A DNA stretch of 64,000 nt, from positions 62,001 to 126,000 of the forward strand of contig NZ_JNCA01000021.1 in the NCBI RefSeq assembly GCF_000695795.1, given 5' to 3'. Origin of the DNA: Flavobacterium seoulense. GTDB taxonomy: Bacteria > Bacteroidota > Bacteroidia > Flavobacteriales > Flavobacteriaceae. The translations under genes and the position numbers were made by a program. Below are positions 1 to 8,160 of the stretch, one piece after another; position 1 is the first letter of the stretch; each line of letters opens with the position of its first letter. The notes beneath the pieces are model-generated. The model ran no database searches. It saw only the letters and a program-made list of their open reading frames with translations, and had not been told where the DNA came from.

Positions 1-568
1 TTTTCTGACTGATTTCGAGTAATTCTTCGTCGTTGAGTTTGATAAAATCGGCTTTTTGCATCAGTTCGTTTAATAAATCAAAAGTGTAATAAGGCGCTCT
101 TAAATTGACATCAAAAACTTTATACGTATTGGTGTTTTCCAGTAAATGCAATAATGTCGCACGGGAATCTTCACCACGGGCACTTAAACTGCCAAAAACA
201 AATACATCGGCCTTTGAAATCTTTTTTAGTAATTGTTCTTCCACCTGAATTTTATCCCAAGCTGATGGATATAAAATATCGTAAGAAGCATTTCCTTTTT
301 CGTTAATCATTACCTGAACAATTCCGGTTTTGTATCCTTTTGACTGCTGAATAAAATCAGTATTTACACCATTTTCTGCAGCATAAGATACGATAGCATC
401 TCCATCTTCATCCGTTCCTACACTACTTACCATAGTTACTTCAGCACCCAGCGAACTCATTCGTAACGCAACATTTAAGGGTGCGCCGCCAATTTTTTTG
501 TGCGTAGGAAACACATCCCATAATACTTCTCCAAACGATACTGCTTTTATCTTTTTATCTTTAGCCAT
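1..568 (-). CDS. PfkB-family carbohydrate kinase (fructokinase-like), 3' end outside window
   Basis: The first 189 codons of a PfkB/ribokinase-family sugar kinase are visible on the reverse strand; the C-terminal part is cut off by the window edge. From the ATG at 568 the protein reads MAKDKKIKAVSFGEVLWD, then GGAPLNVALR, the substrate-side glycine segment of fructokinases, and VGTDEDGD further on. The catalytic GAGD motif expected near the C terminus cannot be seen. Family members phosphorylate a free hexose, often fructose, in the cytoplasm using ATP. It is transcribed away from the DUF3861 gene and lies near an SSS symporter, which suggests sugar uptake and catabolism, but the exact sugar is inference. 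A related KDG-type sugar kinase is the main alternative. Confidence 0.85.
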   Translation of the reverse strand, partial: MAKDKKIKAVSFGEVLWDVFPTHKKIGGAPLNVALRMSSLGAEVTMVSSVGTDEDGDAIVSYAAENGVNTDFIQQSKGYKTGIVQVMINEKGNASYDILYPSAWDKIQVEEQLLKKISKADVFVFGSLSARGEDSRATLLHLLENTNTYKVFDVNLRAPYYTFDLLNELMQKADFIKLNDEELLEISQK

Positions 569-808
569 AACAAAAAACGATTAATGGTTTTGGCATTTTA
601 ATCTCTTTAAAAAAATGCTTATTTATAAAGTTAAACTTTTATTTGAACTAATCATCAGAATAAAAAGTGATTTTTAGCAACTTTTAGAAAAATTTAAGTC
701 TATGGAATAGTCATTTTCATAGCTACAATTCCTGATTTGGACGATTTAACTTTATTGTTTGATTAGTATTTTTTAAATTTATAAAACACAATTATAGCAA
801 TTACAATC

Positions 809-1120
809 ATGGAAAAAAGAGCTCATCAATACAAGCTAACACTCGAATATTTAAAGGATGCAAAAGGTGAAATCCAGTCTGCAGCTCCCATCGAACTTAA
901 TTTTGAAAATCACGATGATATTTTCTCTATTATCGAAAGACAGAAAAGCAAAGGATTATTTGATAATCTGGAACAAGCAACAGAATTTGCTATTGGACTA
1001 AAATTATTTAGCGAAGTAATGCTTAAAAACCGAAAAGATCCTTTGTTTGAAGAACTGGCTCCTGCTTTTGGACAATTCATGAAAAAACTAAAAGCGATTC
1101 CCGCTACAGATAAGGAGTAA
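809..1120 (+). CDS. DUF3861 domain protein
   Basis: This 103-residue cytoplasmic protein fits the small DUF3861 family over its whole length. Characteristic segments are the N-terminal MEKRAHQYKLTLEYL, then FENHDDIFSIIER, and ATEFAIGLKLFSEVMLKNR with DPLFEELAPAFGQFMKKL at the C terminus. No signal peptide or membrane segment is present and no catalytic motif is known for the family, so no function is claimed. The ATG follows an A-rich leader. The gene stands alone and is separated from the convergent symporter gene by a bidirectional hairpin terminator. Confidence 0.8.
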   Translation: MEKRAHQYKLTLEYLKDAKGEIQSAAPIELNFENHDDIFSIIERQKSKGLFDNLEQATEFAIGLKLFSEVMLKNRKDPLFEELAPAFGQFMKKLKAIPATDKE

Positions 1121-1135
1121 TTATTTCGAAAAGCA

Positions 1136-1170
1136 AAAAAGGATTCTACTTTAACAGTAAAATCCTTTTT
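1136..1170. terminator. Bidirectional hairpin terminator
   Basis: AAAAAGGATT at 1136-1145 pairs with AATCCTTTTT at 1161-1170, and TACT/AGTA extends the stem inside the loop. The A- and T-runs on both sides fit termination from both the DUF3861 gene and the convergent symporter gene. Confidence 0.8.
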
Positions 1171-1199
1171 CAATTTATAAACAACTAAACAATTAAAGA

Positions 1200-2837
1200 T
1201 TACCAGAAAACGGTATATAAAGCGACTAATACACCACAGATTATAAACGATCCAATCACAAATTCGGAAGACACTTTGAACATAGCGGTATCGACTTCTA
1301 TTTGGTGTTTTTCATGCTGTTCTTTAGATTCCGGACATAATAAACTAATAGCAACCATCAGAAATACAATGATGAAAAATGCAATCGTCATTCGGTCTAA
1401 GAACGGAAAGTCAGGAAAAGCGCCATTGGTCCAAACCGGTAAAAACTTTAATACTGTAGCAATAGGCACCGTTAACAAAGCTCCTGCCAGTCCAGCGGAA
1501 GCGGTTGTTTTTTTCCAGAACATTCCCAACATGAAAATGGCAAGCACTCCCGGAGAAAAGAAACCTACATATTCCTGAATAAACTGATAAGCCTGATCCA
1601 GTGTTTTTAACGAAGGCGCAACAAGAGCTCCAATAAACATGGCAACTACAACACAGGCACGGCCAACACGAACCAGTTTTTTCTCGGATGCGTTTTTATT
1701 AAAATATTTTCGATAAATATCTAAAGAAAAAATCGTCGAAATACTATTGGCTTTTCCTGCTAATGAAGCCACGATTGCAGCAGTTAAAGCCGCCAGAGCA
1801 ATTCCTTTTAAACCCGGAGGCAATAAATTCATTAAGGTTGGATAAGCGCGGTCTGGTTTTAAAACTCCTGCTGCATCCAGCATTTCGCTTTGAAACATGC
1901 CGTTTTGATGCATTACATACATCGCGATTCCGGGTAAAACAGCAATAACAGGAACTAATAATTTTAAGAAAGCAGCAAATAAAATTCCTTTTCGTGCCGT
2001 TTTTAAATCGGCACCTAAAGCGCGTTGAACAATATATTGATTACATCCCCAATAGGCCAGATTATTAATAAGCATTCCTCCTATAATCACTGACATTCCA
2101 GGCAATTCGGCATAATGCGGATTGGATTTATCAAAAATCATTTGTAAATGTCCGGGCGCTTTATCGGCTATAATTGTAAGCCCTTTTAAAATATCTTTTC
2201 CGTATCCAAATTGCTCCGAAAGTAATGTTAGCGCCAAATAAGTCGTAACTAAACCTCCTAATATTAATACGATAACCTGAAACATATCAGTGTATCCAAT
2301 AACTTTCATTCCTCCTAAAGTAACAATGACAGAGAACAAACTCAATCCGATGATACAAAATTCGAAACTAACCGGCGCAATAGACGAAATAGCTAAAGCT
2401 CCCAAATAAATGATTGAAGTAAGATTGACAAATACATAAATTAACAGCCAAATGACCGCCATAATTGCACTTACGGTATCATTATAGCGTTTTGCCAAAA
2501 ATTGTGGCATGGTGAATATCTTGTTTTTAAGATATACCGGAAGAATAAATACAGCTACAATAATCAAAGTTGCAGCCGACATCCATTCATAAGAAGAAAT
2601 AGCTAAGCCTAGTGCAAATCCTGAACCACTCATTCCTATAAAATGCTCCGCCGAAATATTAGAAGCAATCAAAGAAGCTCCAATTGCCCACCAGGTTAGC
2701 GAACCTTCGGCTAAAAAATAATCATTAGAACTGGTAATTGCGTTTTTCTTACTTCGATAAATGTACATCCCATAAGAGGTAACTATAATAAAATAAATAA
2801 GAAAAACAACGTAATCTGCGGTTTGTAAGGGGTTCAT
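1200..2837 (-). CDS. Sodium:solute symporter (SSS/SLC5 family), sugar-type
   Basis: A 545-residue inner-membrane protein with about 13-14 hydrophobic helices spread over its length, as usual for SSS/SGLT-type sodium symporters. Family-like segments are GASLIASNISAEHFIGMSGS near residues 53-72, the WGCNQYIVQRALGA segment in the middle, and the ALTAAIVASLAGKANSISTIFS region. These match the vSGLT/SglT branch that imports sugars or sugar derivatives with sodium. It lies just downstream of, and on the same strand as, an FAH-family hydrolase, an SDR dehydrogenase and a GH39 glycosidase, so it probably brings in the sugar that they process. A good promoter lies at 2890-2917. The substrate cannot be read from the sequence. 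Confidence 0.88.
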   Translation of the reverse strand: MNPLQTADYVVFLIYFIIVTSYGMYIYRSKKNAITSSNDYFLAEGSLTWWAIGASLIASNISAEHFIGMSGSGFALGLAISSYEWMSAATLIIVAVFILPVYLKNKIFTMPQFLAKRYNDTVSAIMAVIWLLIYVFVNLTSIIYLGALAISSIAPVSFEFCIIGLSLFSVIVTLGGMKVIGYTDMFQVIVLILGGLVTTYLALTLLSEQFGYGKDILKGLTIIADKAPGHLQMIFDKSNPHYAELPGMSVIIGGMLINNLAYWGCNQYIVQRALGADLKTARKGILFAAFLKLLVPVIAVLPGIAMYVMHQNGMFQSEMLDAAGVLKPDRAYPTLMNLLPPGLKGIALAALTAAIVASLAGKANSISTIFSLDIYRKYFNKNASEKKLVRVGRACVVVAMFIGALVAPSLKTLDQAYQFIQEYVGFFSPGVLAIFMLGMFWKKTTASAGLAGALLTVPIATVLKFLPVWTNGAFPDFPFLDRMTIAFFIIVFLMVAISLLCPESKEQHEKHQIEVDTAMFKVSSEFVIGSFIICGVLVALYTVFW

Positions 2838-2889
2838 AGTTGGGTTGGTTTGGTTGGTTTTATTTTTTAGTTAATAGTAACTAACTACA

Positions 2890-2917
2890 CAAAAATAGAA
2901 TCAAAACCAAAGTTCAA
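2890..2917 (-). promoter_or_regulatory. Bacteroidota-type promoter of the SSS symporter gene, with start-site palindrome
   Basis: On the reverse strand a TTG (2915-2917) is followed after 17 bases by TATTTTTG (2890-2897), an exact match to the Flavobacterium -33/-7 pattern TTG...TAnnTTTG. The expected start site falls near 2884. There, TAGTTA (2868-2873) and TAACTA (2878-2883) form a 6-bp inverted repeat with a 4-base gap, a possible operator. The regulator is unknown. Confidence 0.6.
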
Positions 2918-3075
2918 TATGGATATTCTGTGCTAATGCATGGATGATTTTAGCAATAATAAAAAATAATCCATTCAGCTAATACAAACACGAATTACAA
3001 CTCTAACAGATTGAGACTTTTAGAATAAAACAGCTGTTGTAATACCATTTATGAATACAAATAAGCCTAATTGTT

Positions 3076-3175
3076 GTTTCACAGAGATTCACAGAGGAAT
3101 TCACTCAGAGATGCGCTAAGGTAATTTAATCTTTGTGTGTCTCCGTGTTAGCTTTGCGTATCTTTGTGTAAAAAC
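3076..3175. repeat. Intergenic imperfect palindrome (CACAGAG-type repeat)
   Basis: The left arm begins GTTTCACAGAGATTCACAG. The right arm, read on the opposite strand, begins GTTTTTACACAAAGATACGC, and the two align with scattered mismatches over roughly 45 bases. The internal wording (CACAGAG, CTTTGTGT, CTCCGTGT) suggests a degenerate dispersed repeat. It contains no ORF. Confidence 0.5.
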
Positions 3176-3272
3176 TAACAGCTTTCATCAATTCTAGTTG
3201 ACAATATGACTAGTTTATAAATATAATTGGTATAAATGTATTTTCGAAAAAAACTCGCAGAATACTAAAAGG

Positions 3273-3310
3273 AAAAGGAGTATTGAATTTTTAAATCCAA
3301 TACTCCTTTT
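3273..3310 (-). terminator. Hairpin terminator after the FAH-family gene
   Basis: AAAAGGAGTATTG (3273-3285) pairs with CAATACTCCTTTT (3298-3310) across a 12-base loop, 26 bases beyond the stop codon of the FAH-family gene on the reverse strand. Confidence 0.75.
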
Positions 3311-3335
3311 TAGAAATATATTTGGTAACAATTTC

Positions 3336-4190
3336 TTATTTAGAATAAGCTACTGCATGTTGTTTACTAGAACCTAAACCTTCGATTCCTAATTCAATTA
3401 CGTCACCTGCTTTTACATAAACTGGTTCTGGTTTAATTCCTAAACCTACTCCCGGAGGCGTTCCTGTACTGATGATATCACCAGGAAGTAACGTCATGAA
3501 CTGGCTTAAATAATGTACTAAAAATGGAATTTTGAATACTAGGTTAGACGTATTACTGTCTTGGTATTTTTTACCGTTAACACTTAACCACATTCCTAAA
3601 TTATTTACATCAGCAATTTCATCCTGAGTAGCTAAAACTGGTCCAAGTGGTGCAAAAGTATCACAACCTTTACCTTTAGCCCATTGTCCGCCCATTTCAA
3701 TTTGGAAAGCTCTTTCGCTGTAATCGTTTAATAAAGCATATCCAGCAACGTAGTCTAAAGCATCAGCTTCTTCAACATAACTAGCTTTTTTACCTACAAC
3801 GAATGCTAATTCAACTTCCCAGTCTGTTTTTTCACTTCCTTTAGGGATAATTACATTATCGTTTGGTCCACATAAAGAAGTTGTCGATTTAAAGAAAATA
3901 ATTGGTTCTGTTGGGATTGGAGCACCAGTTTCGTGACAGTGATCCACATAATTCAATCCAATGCAGATAATTTTTGAAGGTCTTGCCACTGCTGAACCTA
4001 AACGAACATCATCAGCAACTTCAGGAAAAGAAGTTCCAGCATCGATAGCTGCTTTTAATTTTTCTAATCCATTATTTTCGAAAAAAGATTCGTTATAATC
4101 AGTTACAATAGAAGAAACATCATATCTTTTTTCTCCAACTAAAATTCCTGGTTTTTCGCTTCCTTCAGCTCCAAAACGTATTAATTTCAT
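3336..4190 (-). CDS. Fumarylacetoacetate hydrolase-family protein
   Basis: This 284-residue protein has the FAH fold: a short N-terminal domain, then ICIGLNYVDHCHETG (about residue 75), the metal-binding stretch TDWEVELAFVVG with two acidic ligands, LLNDYSERAFQ, and the late STGTPPGVGLG signature. Members cleave or hydrolyse carbon-carbon bonds in acyl-pyruvates and sugar-derived diketo acids with a divalent metal. Here it sits with an SDR dehydrogenase, an SSS symporter and a GH39 enzyme. That matches the non-phosphorylated L-fucose/L-rhamnose-type route, where an SDR oxidises a 2-keto-3-deoxy acid and an FAH-family enzyme cleaves the 2,4-diketo product. The family assignment is firm; the substrate is inference, and an acylpyruvase is the alternative. 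Confidence 0.85.
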   Translation of the reverse strand: MKLIRFGAEGSEKPGILVGEKRYDVSSIVTDYNESFFENNGLEKLKAAIDAGTSFPEVADDVRLGSAVARPSKIICIGLNYVDHCHETGAPIPTEPIIFFKSTTSLCGPNDNVIIPKGSEKTDWEVELAFVVGKKASYVEEADALDYVAGYALLNDYSERAFQIEMGGQWAKGKGCDTFAPLGPVLATQDEIADVNNLGMWLSVNGKKYQDSNTSNLVFKIPFLVHYLSQFMTLLPGDIISTGTPPGVGLGIKPEPVYVKAGDVIELGIEGLGSSKQHAVAYSK

Positions 4191-4210
4191 TCTTTATATT
4201 TTTTTTAAAG

Positions 4211-4326
4211 TTACTAAGTTACTGAGTTGCTAAGTTGCTAAGTTATTTAATCTTATCACTTAATAGCTTAGATTCTTAGCCTTTTGTTAGTTTCAATTGT
4301 AGAAACCAGCTTAGAATCTTAGCAAC
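4211..4326. repeat. Intergenic CTAAG-word inverted repeat
   Basis: The left arm is built from repeated GTTGCTAAG/GTTACTGAG words (4211-4244). The right arm GCTTAGAATCTTAGCAAC (4309-4326) is its approximate reverse complement, and another CTTAGATTCTTAGC copy lies between them. The same wording recurs at 63173-63253. It lies between the SDR and FAH-family genes of one apparent operon and could form a hairpin in the transcript. Confidence 0.55.
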
Positions 4327-4332
4327 TCTTTT

Positions 4333-5097
4333 TTAATTATTTAATTTGATAAATCCTCCATCAACAGGATAATCAGAACCTGTGATAAATCCAGACTCAT
4401 CACTAGCTAAAAACAATGCCAAAGTAGCAATTTCTTCCGGTTTTCCCATTCTTCCAATAGGCTGTGATTTTGATAATTTATCAAATATCTCTGCTTCATT
4501 TCCAGGATAATTTTTAGAAATAAATCCATCAACAAATGGTGTGTGTACACGCGCAGGAGAAATTGAGTTACAACGAATATTCTCATTGATATAATCTTTG
4601 GCAACTGATAAAGTCATAGACATTACCGCACCTTTAGCCGTAGAATAAGCAAAACGATCAGGAATTCCTACCCATGAAGCAATTGAAGCCATATTAACAA
4701 TAGCACCTCCACCCGATTTACGGAATTGAGGAATAGATGCAAACAAACAGTTGTAAACTCCTTTTACGTTTACATCCATAATTCGGTCAAAATCAGCTTC
4801 AGGAGTTGTATCTACTTTACCTACGTGAGCAATCCCAGCATTGTTAACTAAAATGTGGATATTTCCAATTTTTTCAAAAGTAGCTACTACTTCATCATGC
4901 TTAGCAACATTGCAGGCATGAGCATAAACTTTTCCACCTTCGGCAGTAATTTCGTCAACAGTATTCTGAGCGCTTTCGACTGTTAATTCAATAATATGAA
5001 CCTCAGCTCCCTGCTTAGCAAAAAGAACAGAAATAGCCTGTCCTATTCCGCTTCCACCTCCAGTAATAACTGCTTTTTTATTTTTTAATGAGAACAT
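4333..5097 (-). CDS. SDR-family NAD(P)-dependent oxidoreductase (sugar-acid dehydrogenase candidate)
   Basis: A 254-residue classical short-chain dehydrogenase with a single Rossmann domain. It shows the nucleotide-binding ITGGGSGIGQA (residues 11-21), the structural NNAG, a catalytic serine in VNMASIASW, and YSTAK with the catalytic Tyr and Lys. An acidic or polar residue at the end of strand 2 (IIELTVES) is compatible with NAD+. The PVDGG tail is typical of classical SDRs. The next gene downstream is an FAH-family hydrolase. This pair resembles the 2-keto-3-deoxy-L-fuconate dehydrogenase/diketo-acid hydrolase couple, though sequence alone cannot prove the substrate. A LacI-type operator at 5156-5169 suggests sugar-responsive control. 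Confidence 0.85.
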   Translation of the reverse strand: MFSLKNKKAVITGGGSGIGQAISVLFAKQGAEVHIIELTVESAQNTVDEITAEGGKVYAHACNVAKHDEVVATFEKIGNIHILVNNAGIAHVGKVDTTPEADFDRIMDVNVKGVYNCLFASIPQFRKSGGGAIVNMASIASWVGIPDRFAYSTAKGAVMSMTLSVAKDYINENIRCNSISPARVHTPFVDGFISKNYPGNEAEIFDKLSKSQPIGRMGKPEEIATLALFLASDESGFITGSDYPVDGGFIKLNN

Positions 5098-5155
5098 TTA
5101 TTATGTAATTTAAAATATTAAAAATGGTATTATTTTTTATGAGATAGCAAATTTA

Positions 5156-5169
5156 TGAAAACGTTTACA
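5156..5169 (-). promoter_or_regulatory. LacI-family (cre-like) operator upstream of the SDR gene
   Basis: TGAAAACGTTTACA fits the LacI/CcpA-type consensus TGWAANCGNTNWCA at every fixed position, with the central CG typical of this regulator family. It lies about 60 bases upstream of the SDR start. A weaker look-alike, TTAATACGTTACCA, is at 6957-6970, about 75 bases upstream of the GH39 start. No LacI gene is present in the window. Confidence 0.5.
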
Positions 5170-5188
5170 AATATCCTTGGTTTTAACG

Positions 5189-6883
5189 CTATTTCCAGTC
5201 TAATTTAATTAAAGCAACCGCCTGTCTTTTCAATTCAACCGGCAATGCAATTTTACCTGATTCTATCTTAATTTTTTTATTCGAAATTGTCTCTAATTTT
5301 CCTGATTTTTCTAAAGTAGTAATTTGCTCTGAAGTTGGATTTTGCGGAGACCCCATTTTTTTCCATACTTCATACGAATTACTATGATTCTGATCGATCA
5401 AATAAATGGTCACATCAGCTTTTTTCGCAGGAATATTATTGATGGTTACATTAACCGTTTCAGCGGCTAAAATTTCGTCTTTATCATGATAATTCCAAAT
5501 CATAACTTCCGAAGATTTAGTATCAGCAGTCGCCAACACTCCAATATCAGATTGTTCGCCTCGAATACTTTTTTCCAAAATAGTTTTCAGAGGTAACATT
5601 CGGTTACTTTCAGCTGCAATTCGGTCGCCTTTCATCATACCAAACATTCTAAAAACATTCAAAACCGGCTTATCCACTCCGTTTGTCGCTAAATCTCTAA
5701 AACCATAAAACCATGGCTGATTTTCGAATTCGAATGACCAGGAAACCGCGCCTAAGAAATTAGCTTTGGTCTCATCGGCTAATAAATATTTACGGGCAAA
5801 AGAAGCCGCAGTATAGCTGGAATACATGGTTCCGTTTCTATAAGCATTTTCAGGATTAGTAGCCATACCACAGGCAGCACAGCCTTCAGGATCTGATTCA
5901 CCTATAATAATTGGTAATTTTTTAGTTTCAGGATAAGACATTGTGATTTCAAAACCCGCTCTAATATCTCTCAATTGAGGCGCCATATCCATAACTACGG
6001 TCCCGTCAACTAATTTTGGACGGCCTTTGGCATGAAAAAGAATTGCATCTAAGGGTGAACCTGTTTTCCCTGTTGCATAATTAGTTCCCGAAATACAATG
6101 TTTGATAAAATTATTCATCCAGCTCGTCGCTCCTTTTCCTGAAGTTCCTGCCACATTCAAACCTCCAATTTTAGCTGTTGGCAAGGCTCGTTTTACTCCA
6201 TCGGCAGCGTAATCATACAGTTTAAAAAATTCTTCCTGAGTTCCTTTCCAGTAATGACCATTGGCTTCATTCCATACTTCCCAATACCAACTCTCTACTT
6301 CTTTTTTTCCATAACGTTCCACCGAATGTTTTACCCATTCGTAAACTAAATTGCGCCATTTATCATAATCCTTTGGCGGATAAGCCCAGCCTGTAATAAT
6401 ATCAGTATAAGGATCTCCAGGTTTCCAGTAATGTCTGTACGGACTAGGATGTGTAGAAAGTGCTTCGGGCATAAAACCTATTTGCGCCAGAGGTTTCATT
6501 CCTCTTTTTACATAAGTATCAAAAATACTATCCATAATTTTCCAGTTGTAAACAGGATTTCCATTTGCATCTTCAGTATACGCATTGGTAGAGCCCCATT
6601 TTAAGGCTGCAACACCATCGCCGCTCACTAGCAAACTGTGCGTACGCACATAAACAGGCACCGGACTTAATTCGGCGATTTCTGAAAGTAGTTTTTTACC
6701 ATCTTTCATGTAAGTATAATTAGGCTCATCATAACCGAACCAAGCCCAAACGGGTTGCATTGGAGCTATTTTATTTTTTAAATCGACTGTGATGGAAGCT
6801 TTTTCATTTTTTGAGTCCTGCGCTTGTACTATCAAACAGAAAAATGAAAACGCAGCTAAGAAGTAATTGGATAATTTTATCAT
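5189..6883 (-). CDS. Secreted GH39-like glycoside hydrolase
   Basis: A 564-residue protein with a cleavable signal peptide (hydrophobic residues 7-21 ending VQAQ) and a clan GH-A barrel resembling GH39 (beta-xylosidase/alpha-L-iduronidase type). The putative acid/base is Glu206 in WEVWNEANGHYW, and the nucleophile candidate is Glu329 in LPIIIGESDPEG. The C-terminal 150 residues look like the beta-sandwich that accompanies GH39 barrels. The enzyme should act in the periplasm or at the cell surface and release a sugar for the neighbouring symporter and sugar-acid enzymes. GH39 covers several specificities, so the substrate is unresolved. The gene is last in a same-strand group, with its own possible operator upstream. 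Confidence 0.78.
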   Translation of the reverse strand: MIKLSNYFLAAFSFFCLIVQAQDSKNEKASITVDLKNKIAPMQPVWAWFGYDEPNYTYMKDGKKLLSEIAELSPVPVYVRTHSLLVSGDGVAALKWGSTNAYTEDANGNPVYNWKIMDSIFDTYVKRGMKPLAQIGFMPEALSTHPSPYRHYWKPGDPYTDIITGWAYPPKDYDKWRNLVYEWVKHSVERYGKKEVESWYWEVWNEANGHYWKGTQEEFFKLYDYAADGVKRALPTAKIGGLNVAGTSGKGATSWMNNFIKHCISGTNYATGKTGSPLDAILFHAKGRPKLVDGTVVMDMAPQLRDIRAGFEITMSYPETKKLPIIIGESDPEGCAACGMATNPENAYRNGTMYSSYTAASFARKYLLADETKANFLGAVSWSFEFENQPWFYGFRDLATNGVDKPVLNVFRMFGMMKGDRIAAESNRMLPLKTILEKSIRGEQSDIGVLATADTKSSEVMIWNYHDKDEILAAETVNVTINNIPAKKADVTIYLIDQNHSNSYEVWKKMGSPQNPTSEQITTLEKSGKLETISNKKIKIESGKIALPVELKRQAVALIKLDWK

Positions 6884-6997
6884 AATAAATGGTTATTGGT
6901 TGGTAATAGAAAACTAAAATAGCACTTTTAATGTAACACTTAAAAACATTTGAATATTAATACGTTACCAAATCAATTCTCATAGAAAAAGAGCAAA

Positions 6998-7027
6998 AAA
7001 AAACTCTAGATTACTCTAGAGTTTTTT
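6998..7027 (-). terminator. Perfect hairpin terminator after the CBS-like gene
   Basis: AAAAAACTCTAGA (6998-7010) and TCTAGAGTTTTTT (7015-7027) form a perfect 13-bp stem with a TTAC loop, 22 bases past the stop codon on the reverse strand. It should separate this gene from the GH39 gene. Confidence 0.85.
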
Positions 7028-7048
7028 ATATTTTGAAAACAGATAAAT

Positions 7049-8089
7049 CTATTTTATAAGTTCGATTTTTTGTACATATTCTTCGTTTACACTATCAAAG
7101 AATCCTTGTTCATTCATCCAGTCATCGCTGAACACTTTACTCATATAGCGAGAACCGTGATCAGGGAAAATGGCAATTACATTACTATTAGCGTCAAACT
7201 CACCTTCTTCTGCATATTGTTTTATGGCCTGCAAAACTGCTCCCGAAGTATAACCTACAAACATTCCTTCTTTTCTGGTTATTTCTCTTGCTGAATGCGC
7301 ACTTTCTTCATCTGTTACTTTCATAAATTTGTCAATAACATCAAAATCAGTAGCCGATGGAATTAAGTTTTTACCTAAACCTTCAATTCTGTAAGGATAA
7401 ATTTCTTCAGTATCAAACTCTCTTGTTTCGTGGTACTTTTTTAATACAGAACCAAACGCATCAACACCTAAAACTTTAATATTTGGATTTTGCTCTTTTA
7501 AAAACTTAGCTGTTCCTGAGATTGTTCCTCCGGTTCCGCTACAAGCAACAAGGTGGGTAATTTTACCATTAGTCTGTTTCCAAATTTCCGGCCCTGTAGT
7601 GTTGTAATGTGCATCAATATTCAACTCATTAAAATACTGATTGATATAAACAGAACCTTTAGTTTCTTCATGCAATCTCTTAGCTACACTATAGTAAGAA
7701 CGCTCATCATCGGCAGAAACGTGTGCCGGACACACATACACTTTTGCTCCTAAACTGCGAAGCATATCTATTTTATCTTTGGATGACTTAGAACTCACTG
7801 CTAATATGCAATTGTAACCTTTTATAATACTTACCATAGCTAAACTAAAACCAGTATTACCTGATGTAGTTTCTATAATAGTATCACCTGGAGATAATAT
7901 ACCTTTTTTTTCTGCTTCTTCAATAATGTACAAAGCAATCCTATCTTTTGAGGAATGTCCCGGATTAAAAGCTTCTACCTTAGCATAGAAATTACCTTCT
8001 AAATTTTCGGTTACTTTGTTTATCTTGATAAGTGGTGTATTACCTATCAATTCTAAAACATTATTATAAGCATTTATTTCTTCTTTCAT
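7049..8089 (-). CDS. PLP-dependent cysteine synthase/cystathionine beta-synthase-like enzyme
   Basis: A 346-residue fold-type II PLP enzyme. The PLP lysine lies in [11 protein letters not shown], the phosphate-binding loop is ETTSGNTG, the glycine-rich SGTGGT follows, and a serine-rich GYTSGAV lies near the C terminus. The C-terminal half ([22 protein letters not shown]) is closer to the catalytic core of cystathionine beta-synthase than to CysK, but no CBS-domain pair is attached. It probably makes cysteine or cystathionine from serine derivatives in the cytoplasm. An ATG at 8089 is preferred over the in-frame TTG at 8107 because [10 protein letters not shown] is the usual kind of N terminus. 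The gene is monocistronic with a strong terminator. Confidence 0.85.
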   Translation of the reverse strand: MKEEINAYNNVLELIGNTPLIKINKVTENLEGNFYAKVEAFNPGHSSKDRIALYIIEEAEKKGILSPGDTIIETTSGNTGFSLAMVSIIKGYNCILAVSSKSSKDKIDMLRSLGAKVYVCPAHVSADDERSYYSVAKRLHEETKGSVYINQYFNELNIDAHYNTTGPEIWKQTNGKITHLVACSGTGGTISGTAKFLKEQNPNIKVLGVDAFGSVLKKYHETREFDTEEIYPYRIEGLGKNLIPSATDFDVIDKFMKVTDEESAHSAREITRKEGMFVGYTSGAVLQAIKQYAEEGEFDANSNVIAIFPDHGSRYMSKVFSDDWMNEQGFFDSVNEEYVQKIELIK

Positions 8090-8160
8090 AAAAAAATAGT
8101 TAATCAAGATTACGTATTATTTAATCTGGATACGGAGCAAATTTAACAAAAAAAAACTAA

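Larger units (their letters stand above)
2838..3335. other. Intergenic stretch without genes
   Basis: About 500 bases lie between the symporter and the FAH-family gene. They hold the symporter promoter (2890-2917), a palindrome at its start site (2868-2883), an intergenic repeat unit (3076-3175) and the terminator of the upstream FAH-family gene (3273-3310). No open reading frame or RNA gene was recognised. Confidence 0.7.
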
